This document shows positions 50,850 to 58,398 of a stretch of 64,000 bases of DNA, in pieces. The notes below the pieces were generated by a model. It worked only from the letters and a program-made list of their open reading frames with translations. It was not told the origin of the DNA and did no database searches. Within the stretch, counting starts at the first letter, position 1. Each line of letters starts with the position of its first letter. The translations under genes and the position numbers were made by a program. Location of the stretch: contig CAWAJU010000010.1 in assembly GCA_963782495.1 (NCBI GenBank), forward strand, positions 62,001 through 126,000, given 5' to 3'. This DNA comes from DASQBT01 sp963782495. Its GTDB lineage: Bacteria > Pseudomonadota > Gammaproteobacteria > Burkholderiales > Thiobacillaceae.

Positions 50850-51453
50850 GCGGCTGCCTCTCTTGAGCGCAGGCATCGCGCTAGTCTGCGCGCTGCTGGC
50901 ATGCGCGCCGTCATCGATTGCAGGTTGGCTGGAATACGACCGCAGGGCCATTCTGGCCGGAGAACTGTGGCGGCTCTGGACTTGTCATCTGGTGCACTTT
51001 TCGATCCAGCACATGCTGGCTGACGCGTGCGCCCTGCTGCTGGTCGGGGGCGTGGCCGAAAGCATGATTGGCGCACGCAGACTGACCGCTGTCTTGCTCC
51101 TTGGCGCGCCCGCGATATCGGTCGGGCTGATGCTGACGACACCGGCCATGGAACATTTCCGAGGCGCATCGGCGCTGTCGGTGATGCTGGGTGTTGTAGG
51201 CGGCGCGGTGTTGTGGCGCGCGGCGCCGGATCTCCGCCCACTGATTGTGCTGGGCGGCGGAGTGCTGGGCGCAAAGATTGCGCTGGAAGCAGCGGGTCTG
51301 ATGCTGACCCTGAGTGGCCTGCCTGATGGTGTCCACATCGCTTGGCAGGCCCATTTTCTCGCGCTCGCCGTTGGCGCAAGCTGGGGCGTCATCGACCGCC
51401 GCTTTGTCCCGCGCGCACTGGCCACGCAGCGCGCCAATACTGCGACCTCCTGA
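50830..51453 (+). CDS. rrtA: Rhombosortase (rhomboid-family intramembrane serine protease)
   Basis: A 207-aa polytopic membrane protein of about six helices. The catalytic serine is Ser114 in FRGASALSVMLG and the catalytic histidine is probably His175 in WQAHFLAL; HLVHFSIQHMLADA corresponds to the rhomboid HxxxHxxxN region. Rhombosortases remove GlyGly-CTERM-type tails from exported proteins. Its start lies within the preceding lipoprotein gene, whose tail is a likely substrate. Confidence 0.82.
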   Translation: MPAFGVKRLPLLSAGIALVCALLACAPSSIAGWLEYDRRAILAGELWRLWTCHLVHFSIQHMLADACALLLVGGVAESMIGARRLTAVLLLGAPAISVGLMLTTPAMEHFRGASALSVMLGVVGGAVLWRAAPDLRPLIVLGGGVLGAKIALEAAGLMLTLSGLPDGVHIAWQAHFLALAVGASWGVIDRRFVPRALATQRANTATS

Positions 51454-51558
51454 GCACAGAAGACAGAAGAGCGTTAACCGGCCATGGTGCCGCACCACCC
51501 CGGCGCCATCGGCACCGGCTCCAACGCAATCGCCTGAACGATCCAAGGCAGAATCCCC

Positions 51559-51586
51559 TTGCAGTGGGCGTACCGGCGTCTATAAT
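51559..51586 (+). promoter_or_regulatory. Sigma-70 promoter of the secreted hydrolase gene
   Basis: TTGCAG (51559-51564) and TATAAT (51581-51586), 16 bases apart. An AT-rich leader of about 45 bases with GGAGGA before the ATG follows. Confidence 0.65.
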
Positions 51587-51638
51587 TTTTCCTTATAAAT
51601 AGCTGTTTAAAAGTTGTTCACTGCACCTGGAGGAGATC

Positions 51639-52778
51639 ATGAACCGTTACCTGTACCGGTTGTTGCGTACGTCGCTCATTTTCGTTATCGCCGCCCTATT
51701 GCCGGGCGTGTCTTCAGGCGGTGTCCTTACCGCTTCGCTGGGCCTGGTGGGCAGCCTGCTGAATCCGGGCCCCCCCATACCGCCGGTGGTTTCGCCCCCG
51801 GCGGCCGTCGTGACCCACACGGTTTCGTTTACCGTACACAACGTCAACCGCTCGGCGGTCCCCTGTCTTGTTGATGGCGCGACCTACACGATACAGGGTC
51901 ACCTGGTCATGCCGTCGACAAATCCGGCGCCGAGCAGCGTCACGCTGTACCTCCATGGGCTGGGCTTTGGCGAATCGTTCTGGCGCTTCCAGAATCCGGC
52001 GGGCTATGACTTTGCCACGGACATGGCCAGCCGTGGCCATGCGTCGGTTGTCATCGACCGGCTGGGTTATGATTCCAGCCCGCACCCGGAAGGCTTTGGC
52101 GTCTGCCTCGGTTCCCAGGCGGACATGGCGCATCAGATCATCCAGCAGCTGCGCAGCGGTGCCTATCAGATTGATGCCGGCCCCGTGACCACGTTTTCGC
52201 GCGTCGCCCTGGCCGGTCATTCGATCGGGGGCTCGACCGCGCAGATTGAAGCCTATTCATTCGGCGATATCGACGCGCTGGCGGTGATCTCCTATGCTGA
52301 CCTCGGCGCCAGCCCCGCGACCCTGCTGGCCCTGTCAAACGCCTCGCTGATCTGCGCAACGGGGGGCCGGCAAGCCGAACCCGGGAGCCCCTCAGGTTAC
52401 TCGCCTTTTGGCGTTAGCGACGCGGATTTCCAAGCCTTGATGTTCCATCATGTCGATCCAGCGGTTGAAGCCGCAGTCACGGCACAGCGCAATCTGGACC
52501 CGTGCGGCGACCTGTTGGCTGCCGCGCCCGCGCTTGCCGGCAACGTCGCCAATCTGGCGCTGCTGGCTGACATTGACGTGCCGGTGCTGGTGATGTGCGG
52601 AAAGAACGATGCAGTCATCATGTCATCGGCATGCACGTTGCAGCGTTCGCTATACCTGCGCAGTCCGGACACGACCGTCAGCCTGCTCGACGATACCGGA
52701 CACGCGGTGACCGTGGAACTGAGCGCACCGGTATTTCGCCAACGCCTGTCGGACTGGCTCGCGGCGCGCGGCTTCTAG
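51639..52778 (+). CDS. Secreted alpha/beta hydrolase (lipase/esterase-like)
   Basis: A 379-aa protein with an N-terminal signal sequence and a Pro/Val-rich linker (about 40-60), then an alpha/beta hydrolase fold. The oxyanion region is YLHGLGFGES, the nucleophile is Ser195 in AGHSIGGS, and the probable acid and base are Asp324 (CGKNDAV) and His355 (DTGHAV). Paired cysteines suggest an exported, disulfide-bearing enzyme. The natural substrate is unknown. It is monocistronic behind its own promoter. Confidence 0.85.
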   Translation: MNRYLYRLLRTSLIFVIAALLPGVSSGGVLTASLGLVGSLLNPGPPIPPVVSPPAAVVTHTVSFTVHNVNRSAVPCLVDGATYTIQGHLVMPSTNPAPSSVTLYLHGLGFGESFWRFQNPAGYDFATDMASRGHASVVIDRLGYDSSPHPEGFGVCLGSQADMAHQIIQQLRSGAYQIDAGPVTTFSRVALAGHSIGGSTAQIEAYSFGDIDALAVISYADLGASPATLLALSNASLICATGGRQAEPGSPSGYSPFGVSDADFQALMFHHVDPAVEAAVTAQRNLDPCGDLLAAAPALAGNVANLALLADIDVPVLVMCGKNDAVIMSSACTLQRSLYLRSPDTTVSLLDDTGHAVTVELSAPVFRQRLSDWLAARGF

Positions 52779-53060
52779 GTCATGGGTCGGACGCGAATGG
52801 GATATGATGAGCTTATTGCTTGATCGGATCGCGGCGGACGGCGGACTCGCGATGGCGTGATTGCGAGCGGTTCGGCCTTTGGCCGTGGAGCCGAAGGAAC
52901 GTCATTGCGAGCATCGTGCGGCAACCGTGGTGGGCGGCACTTCGGAATGCTTTGTGCCGGTTTCGGCACGAAGCGAGTTGCTGGCAATTCTCCGGTCATG
53001 TTCTAAGTTTGAATCACTGCCTCCGCGCTCTGACTTTGAGTCCTCCCGGGAGAACCGCCC
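52779..53060. other. Repeat-like non-coding gap before the cytochrome b gene
   Basis: No gene is visible. Two copies of ATTGCGAGC (52860-52868, 52904-52912), a TTCGGC/GCCGAA inverted pair, a GTGCCG-GTTT-CGGCAC hairpin and the 12-base TGGAGCCGAAGG shared with the nuoA-nuoB repeats suggest remnants of dispersed extragenic repeats. Confidence 0.5.
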
Positions 53061-53711
53061 ATGAGCTACGGCTCCGACCCTGACGCTGCCAGTGCCGCCA
53101 TTCACCCCTTGGTCGTACGTATCTGCCATTGGGTCAATGCATTTGCGATCCTGCTCATGATTTTCAGCGGCTGGCGCATCTACGACGCTTCCCCGATCTT
53201 TCGGTTTGCGTTTCCTGCGTCCCTCACCTTGGGCGGCTGGCTAGGCGGGGCGCTGCAATGGCATTTTGCGGCCATGTGGCTGCTGGTCATCAATGGCTTG
53301 GCCTACATTCTGTATGGCTTGCTTTCCGGGCACTACCGGCGCAGCTTCTTTCCGTTACGGATAGCCGCAGTCCTGCGCGAATTCACCAGTCTGCTGCATG
53401 GTCGGGTCAGCCATGTGCTCGGCCGCTACAACGCGATCCAGAAATTGGCTTACCTGGTCGTGATTCTGCTGGGGATCACTTTGGTCCTGTCCGGTCTGGC
53501 GATCTGGAAACCAGTGCAGTTCCAGGCGTTGGCCGCGCCGATGGGCGGCTACGATGGGGCGAGGGTCGTTCATTTCTTCGCCATGGCGGGAGTGGTGGTC
53601 TTCATCATCGTTCACATGTTCATGGTCGCCCTGGTGCCGAGCACCTTGCCTCCCATGTTCACCGGGCGTCTGCCGCGAAGCGCGCGGACGCCCGGCAGGG
53701 CAGCGACATGA
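53061..53711 (+). CDS. Membrane cytochrome b (b561-like)
   Basis: A 216-aa protein with four membrane helices. Candidate heme-ligating histidines are in HPLVVRICHWVNAF, the HGRVSHVLGRYNAIQKL loop region and VVHFFAMAGVVVFIIVHMFM. It belongs to the cytochrome b/b6-like group that passes quinol electrons to periplasmic partners. It overlaps the following molybdopterin oxidoreductase gene by four bases, so the two probably form one enzyme. Confidence 0.82.
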   Translation: MSYGSDPDAASAAIHPLVVRICHWVNAFAILLMIFSGWRIYDASPIFRFAFPASLTLGGWLGGALQWHFAAMWLLVINGLAYILYGLLSGHYRRSFFPLRIAAVLREFTSLLHGRVSHVLGRYNAIQKLAYLVVILLGITLVLSGLAIWKPVQFQALAAPMGGYDGARVVHFFAMAGVVVFIIVHMFMVALVPSTLPPMFTGRLPRSARTPGRAAT

Positions 53712-54463
53712 GCAAGACCCCGCGTCTGATCCTCGACGATTTGCCAGGCGGTCAGATCGAGCGCATCGAAAGGCGGCTGTTTCTCACGCGCGGCCTGAGT
53801 TTGGGCGCGCTCGCACTCCTGTCCGGTTGCGATATCACCGACAGCAAATCTGCGCAGCGCATCCTGACCGCCATGTCGAGATGGAATGACCGCGCCCAGG
53901 GCTGGCTGTTCGACCCCGACAAACTGGCTCCAACCTATCCGGAAAGCGCCATCACCAAGCCGTTTCCATTCAATGCGTACTACAGCGAGGATCAAGCACC
54001 GGTGGTCGATCCCGACAGTTATCGGTTGGAACTGGGCGGACTGATCCGTGATCGCAAGCCGTGGACGCTGCCCGAGTTGTATGCATTGCCGCAGGTCACG
54101 CAAATTACCCGCCATGTCTGTGTGGAGGGCTGGAGCGCGATCGGCAAATGGACCGGTACGTCGTTCCGCCTGTTTCTCGAACTGGTGGGCGCGGACCTCA
54201 GCGCCAGGTACGTCGGCTTCAAGTGTGCAGACAACTACTACACCAGCATCGACATGCCCACCGCCCTGCATCCCCAGACCCAGCTCAGTTTCAAGTACGC
54301 CGATCAGATCCTACCGGCGAAATACGGTTTTCCAATGAAGCTACGCATTCCCACCAAGCTGGGCTTCAAGAATCCCAAGCACATCACGGCCATCTTTGTC
54401 ACCAACACCTATCCGGGTGGCTACTGGGAGGACCAGGGCTACAACTGGTTTTCGGGCTCGTGA
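53708..54463 (+). CDS. Sulfite-oxidase-like molybdopterin oxidoreductase
   Basis: A 251-aa exported enzyme. The N-terminus has a Tat-like RRLFLTRG motif and a lipobox-like LLSGCD. The catalytic domain shows YRLELGGLIRD, then RHVCVEGWSAIGKWTG with Cys138 as the molybdenum ligand, and ends GYWEDQGYNWFSGS. It belongs to the oxidoreductase molybdopterin-binding family (SorA/MsrP-like). Coupled to a cytochrome b, it could oxidise or reduce a sulfur or other small substrate in the periplasm; the substrate is unknown. ATG 53708 is chosen: the longer frame from 53129 is cytochrome b DNA in another frame. Confidence 0.85.
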   Translation: MSKTPRLILDDLPGGQIERIERRLFLTRGLSLGALALLSGCDITDSKSAQRILTAMSRWNDRAQGWLFDPDKLAPTYPESAITKPFPFNAYYSEDQAPVVDPDSYRLELGGLIRDRKPWTLPELYALPQVTQITRHVCVEGWSAIGKWTGTSFRLFLELVGADLSARYVGFKCADNYYTSIDMPTALHPQTQLSFKYADQILPAKYGFPMKLRIPTKLGFKNPKHITAIFVTNTYPGGYWEDQGYNWFSGS

Positions 54464-54732
54464 ATGATTGCAAGCGCGTCTTGCTTGCTGCGACACTGCC
54501 GGCCATGCTGGCGGTGCCCTTGACGGCCGGGGCAACTGTCGCAGGCGACACGCCCAATGGCAAGGCGGAACAGGGCGCAAGCCAGGAGAGCGAAAACGCA
54601 AAACCCATGAACCCGGATGAACCGATGCCGACGCAAATGGCGAGACCCGGCATGAAGGAAGGCGACGTGAAGGCCAGCGCGGAAAAGAAACAAAGGGAAT
54701 TGGAAGAAATGATGCGCGAGAAAATGAAATAG
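54460..54732 (+). CDS. Small exported protein, unknown function
   Basis: Starts at GTG 54460, overlapping the stop of the molybdopterin gene (GTGA). It encodes 90 aa: a signal peptide (KRVLLAATLPAMLAVPLTAGA) and a short charged, Met/Pro-rich body ending in a helix (EKKQRELEEMMREKMK). No family is recognised. Coupling suggests a role with the cytochrome b/molybdoenzyme pair, perhaps as an accessory. It could be non-essential. Confidence 0.6.
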   Translation: MNDCKRVLLAATLPAMLAVPLTAGATVAGDTPNGKAEQGASQESENAKPMNPDEPMPTQMARPGMKEGDVKASAEKKQRELEEMMREKMK

Positions 54733-54775
54733 CGAATTGATCGTTTGCCTTCAGGTTCAACGAAGCTCGGTTCCA

Positions 54776-54950
54776 ATTTTTCTTCCAGAACGAGTTGGAC
54801 AAGATTTCGCAGCTCCCGTGCATTGAGGCAGGATGCGGCCCTATACTTCGTTCCATCGCCAACCGTCATGATCACGTTGAAACCGCGCACCGACGACACT
54901 TCCGCTATCCATGTGCACGCTCAATGGCCGGAAGAGTGACCGGGGGATCT
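54776..54950 (-). pseudogene. Decayed 3' end of an anti-sigma gene
   Basis: On the minus strand this DNA encodes SVRGFNVIMTVGDGTKY then LNARELRNLVQLVLEEK, clearly homologous to the C-terminus of the anti-sigma factor encoded at 62660-63457 (SVRGFNVIRTAHNGMEY, LNTRELGDFVELVLDGK). Upstream, LFRPLSVHMDSGSV in a different frame matches YVRPVSVQPDMKML, so there is a frameshift. The stop codon is lost and the rest of the gene is absent. It lies between the small exported gene and the sensor kinase gene on the other strand. Confidence 0.75.
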
Positions 54951-54953
54951 GGC

Positions 54954-57626
54954 ATGTTTGATCGGGTCGCTGCATGGATCGCGTTGGCGATCGTCGCGTT
55001 GCCTTCACTGGCCAACGACCATTCCGTTACCATCGGTATCCTGAACTTGCACGGAGAGCAGGATGTAAGCTCACGCTGGCAGCCCACCGCCGCGTATCTG
55101 CAGCGCCAGATCCCCGGGTACCGCTTCGTGGCGCGAGCGCTCGGGCACGATGGCATCGACCGGGCGCTCGAACGCCGCGAGCTCGACTTCGTTCTTACCA
55201 GCCCCGGACAGTACGTGGAACTTGCCGACAGAAATGGCGTGCAGGCGCTCGCCACGCTGCGGCGCAACGAGGCTGGAGAATCGAGCACGGTATTCGGGGC
55301 CGTCATCTTCACCCGTGCGGGCCGCACCGACATCACCACGCTTCACGATCTGAAGGGCAGGACATTCATGGCCGATAGCCGCCCGGATTGCTGTTTCTAT
55401 GTTGTGTGGCGCGAGTTCAAGGCACATGACATCGACCCCTTCACCGACCTGTCGCGGCTGAGCTTTGACGATTCGAAGGAGGAGAACATCGTCGATGCCG
55501 TGGTCCGCGGCCAGGTTGATGGGGGTGCGGTCCGCACGGGCTTGCTGGAACATCTGGCTGCGCAGGGCCGCGTCCGGCTGGACGATCTCCACGTGGTGGA
55601 ATCCCTGTACGACAAAGGATTTCCGCTGCTCCACAGCACGCGCCTGTATCCAGAATGGCCGTTCGCGAAGGCGGCTCATACCGCGAATGCGCTGGCCATG
55701 CGGGTGCAGGCCGCATTGTTGGCACTGCGGCCCGATGATCCAGCTGCCAGAACCGGACACTACACGGCCTGGGTCGCGCCGCTCGATTACCGGCCGGTGG
55801 ACCAGTTGTTCCAGGATATCGGGATCGGGCCATACGCATCTCATCACCATCCGACGTGGGCAAGAATCCTGAGATTCTACTGGCAGTGGTTGCTCGCGGG
55901 CGCGCTGCTGTTCCTCACGATGACTGGAGTGACGGCCTATGTGTTATACACCAACCGTCGGCTGAGCACCTCGAAACGCCTGATCGAAGCTGAGATCGCG
56001 GAGCGACGCCGCGCCGAGGAAGCCTTGCGACGGAGCGAAGGTCTGCTCCGTGCTCTGCATGACATCACTACCGCGAAAGAACCGGATTTCGAGTCCAGGG
56101 TGTGCGCCTTGCTAAAAGTCGGTTGCGCACAGTTGGAGCTGCCCGTGGGCCTCCTGTCGCATGTGGTGGGGGACCGGTACGTAGTGGTGGCAGCAGTCAC
56201 ACCCGACAATTCAATCCAGCGCGGCCAGGTCTTTGAGCTCGGCCAAACCTATTGCGTCGAGACGCTGCGCACGGATGTACCGGTCGGCTTCGAACATGCG
56301 GCCGCATCCGAGTGGCGCACCCACCCGGCCTACAAGTTCTGTCGGCTAGAGGCCTATCTCGGTATTCGCCTGACGGTGGGGGGCGAGACTTACGGCACCT
56401 TGAACTTCATGAGCCCCGATCCTCGCGCGGTCCACTTCACCGACACCGACCGGAAGATTATCCAGCTCATGGCGCAATGGGTGGAGAACGTCCTGGAGCG
56501 GCGCGAGGCGACAGCCGTGATGCAGAAGCTATCGGCGGCGCTGGAGGGTACGGCCGACGCGGTTGTCATCACCGATCACGAAGGCCGGATCGAATTTGTC
56601 AATTCGGCTTTCGAGCGGATCACCGGGTATTCCCGCGACGAGGCACTCGGCAGGAAACCTTCCTTCCTGCAATCGGGCCAACACGACCAGGCGTTCTATC
56701 GGGACCTCTGGCAGACTTTGCTTCAGGGCCGCGTGTTCCGCGCCCTGTTCATCAATCGGCGCAAGGATGACAGCCTGTATTACGAGGAGAAGGCTATCAC
56801 GCCGCTGTCGGACACAAGTGGTGCTATTACTCATTTCATCGCAATCGGCCACGATGTGACGGAGCGGCGCAGCGAGGAGGAGCGCCTGCGCAAGCGTCAG
56901 GCCGAGCTTGCACACAGCGCGCGCGTCAGCGCGATGGGCGAGATGCCTTCTGCGCTCGCGCATGAGCTTAGCCAGCCGCTTGCGGCGATTTCGAACTATG
57001 CCCAAGGCTGCCTGCGGCGCTTAAGCGCGGGTGCAACCGATGCCCGCGACCTGAAGGAGGCAATCGAATATATTGACCTGCACGCGCGTCAATCCGGCGA
57101 GATCGTCGGCCACCTGCGCCGCTTCCTGCGCAAGGGAGAGCCAAGACGCAGAATGGCCGACATCAATCAGATTGTTCGGGAGGCAGCCGAACTGGCAGAC
57201 GTCGAAGCGCGCTGGCGTGGCGTCAGGCTGGTGCTGGAACTCGCCAGCGATCTGCCGCCGGTATCGGTGGACGCCATACAGATCGAACAGGTTGTGGTCA
57301 ATCTTGTGCACAATGCGGTTGACGCGATCGATGCTGCCGCTTCGACCGAGCGTTGGGTCAAGGTGCAGACGGTCCGGGGGCCGGATGACAAGGTTGACAT
57401 CATCGTTCGTGACAGCGGCCCAGGCCTGCCGTCGCAAGTGCTCGATCACCTCTTTGACGCATTCTTCACGACCAAGCAGGATGGCATGGGGCTGGGTCTG
57501 TCCATCTCCCGATCCATCGTCGAGGCGCATGAAGGTACGCTCCAGGCGCAGCCTGGCGATACAGGCGGCGCCATATTTCGCTTTAGCCTTAGCCCATCGA
57601 ACCCGCATAGGGAGACAAACCCGTGA
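54954..57626 (+). CDS. Sensor histidine kinase with PhnD-like, GAF and PAS domains (TtrS-like)
   Basis: An 890-aa membrane kinase. Order: signal peptide; periplasmic PhnD/SBP-like domain (about 25-295, VTIGILNLHGEQDVSSRWQPTAAYL); membrane helix about 309-332; GAF domain about 362-520; PAS domain about 523-640 (VVITDHEGRIEFVNSAFERITGYS); HisKA with phospho-acceptor His670 in LAHELSQPLAAIS; HATPase with NLVHNAVDAI, VRDSGPGL and GMGLGLSISRSIV. TtrS-type tetrathionate sensors share the PhnD-like front but lack the GAF and PAS. ATG 54954 is preferred, with GGGGGA nearby and a signal peptide right after; the longer frame reads through the anti-sigma fossil. It overlaps the response regulator gene. 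Confidence 0.88.
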   Translation: MFDRVAAWIALAIVALPSLANDHSVTIGILNLHGEQDVSSRWQPTAAYLQRQIPGYRFVARALGHDGIDRALERRELDFVLTSPGQYVELADRNGVQALATLRRNEAGESSTVFGAVIFTRAGRTDITTLHDLKGRTFMADSRPDCCFYVVWREFKAHDIDPFTDLSRLSFDDSKEENIVDAVVRGQVDGGAVRTGLLEHLAAQGRVRLDDLHVVESLYDKGFPLLHSTRLYPEWPFAKAAHTANALAMRVQAALLALRPDDPAARTGHYTAWVAPLDYRPVDQLFQDIGIGPYASHHHPTWARILRFYWQWLLAGALLFLTMTGVTAYVLYTNRRLSTSKRLIEAEIAERRRAEEALRRSEGLLRALHDITTAKEPDFESRVCALLKVGCAQLELPVGLLSHVVGDRYVVVAAVTPDNSIQRGQVFELGQTYCVETLRTDVPVGFEHAAASEWRTHPAYKFCRLEAYLGIRLTVGGETYGTLNFMSPDPRAVHFTDTDRKIIQLMAQWVENVLERREATAVMQKLSAALEGTADAVVITDHEGRIEFVNSAFERITGYSRDEALGRKPSFLQSGQHDQAFYRDLWQTLLQGRVFRALFINRRKDDSLYYEEKAITPLSDTSGAITHFIAIGHDVTERRSEEERLRKRQAELAHSARVSAMGEMPSALAHELSQPLAAISNYAQGCLRRLSAGATDARDLKEAIEYIDLHARQSGEIVGHLRRFLRKGEPRRRMADINQIVREAAELADVEARWRGVRLVLELASDLPPVSVDAIQIEQVVVNLVHNAVDAIDAAASTERWVKVQTVRGPDDKVDIIVRDSGPGLPSQVLDHLFDAFFTTKQDGMGLGLSISRSIVEAHEGTLQAQPGDTGGAIFRFSLSPSNPHRETNP

Positions 57627-58246
57627 CTCAACATCCGACAATCTTTGTGGTGGACGATGACCAGCGCGTGCGTGATTCGCTGCGCTGGCTACTCGAATCG
57701 GTGAGCCTGCCGGTTAAGACATTCGGCTCTGCATCGGATTTTCTCAATGGCTGCGACCTGCATTGCCACGGCTGTCTGATACTTGACATCCGCATGCCCG
57801 AAATCAGCGGTTTGCAGTTGCAGGACATTCTGGCGGAGCGCGGCATCCGGCTGCCTATCATCATGGTCTCCGGGCATGGCGATGTACCCACCGCGGTGCG
57901 CGCCATGCAAAAAGGCGCCGTGGAATTTCTTGAGAAGCCCTATAACGATCAGATATTGCTGGACCGGATCAACACCGTCCTGGCGGCGGATGCGCAACGT
58001 CAAGAGGCAGACGCGGCGCGCCGGGCGGTTCTCAAGCGCATGGAAGCATTAACGCTGCGCGAGCGGGAAGTGCTGGAGGGGGTGGTGGGCGGCAGGTCCA
58101 ACAAACAGATCGCAACCGAACTAGACATTAGCGTGAAGACCGTCGAAGTTCACCGCGCCCGCGCCATGGAAAAAATGGCCGCCAAATCCGTGGCCGAACT
58201 CACGGCCCTGTGCATGCTTTGTGGCCTGGGTAAGGGCAAACCCTGA
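57623..58246 (+). CDS. FixJ/TtrR-family response regulator
   Basis: A 207-aa regulator: receiver domain (FVVDDDQRVRDSL, phospho-acceptor Asp55 in LILDIRMPEISG, Lys in EKPYND) and a LuxR-type helix-turn-helix (LTLREREVLEGVVGGRSNKQIATELDISVKTVEVHRARAMEKM). GTG 57623 overlaps the kinase stop (GTGA). Length and family match TtrR. The next gene has a TATAAA -10 but no recognisable -35, as expected for activator-dependent transcription. Confidence 0.9.
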   Translation: MTQHPTIFVVDDDQRVRDSLRWLLESVSLPVKTFGSASDFLNGCDLHCHGCLILDIRMPEISGLQLQDILAERGIRLPIIMVSGHGDVPTAVRAMQKGAVEFLEKPYNDQILLDRINTVLAADAQRQEADAARRAVLKRMEALTLREREVLEGVVGGRSNKQIATELDISVKTVEVHRARAMEKMAAKSVAELTALCMLCGLGKGKP

Positions 58247-58306
58247 CAGGGAAAACCCTAAGACGGGTTATGAATGATCCTCACATACAGACTCGGCGGA
58301 CGCTGC

Positions 58307-58372
58307 TATAAAACGATCCTCACGCCTTGCATCCTGAACGTGAACTAGCGGGGAGGGCGTGAGGTTCGACGC
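58307..58372 (+). promoter_or_regulatory. Promoter region and shared leader motif before the first beta-propeller-like gene
   Basis: TATAAA at 58307-58312 is a plausible -10, with no matching -35. At 58350-58372, GGGGAGGGCGTGAGGTTCGA then CGC is nearly repeated at 60421-60443 before the paralogous gene. The 152-base gap holds no gene. Confidence 0.5.
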
Positions 58373-58398
58373 AAATCCAACCCAACCGAGGAGGTTCT

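Noticed and set aside
54795..54953. 53-residue N-terminal extension of the sensor kinase
   Set aside because: It reads through the anti-sigma fossil; a signal peptide and ribosome site support ATG 54954.
58259..58265. TAAGACG as a third ECF -10 box
   Set aside because: The base sequence 15 positions away is TCACATA, not TTATTCC, so the -35 is missing.
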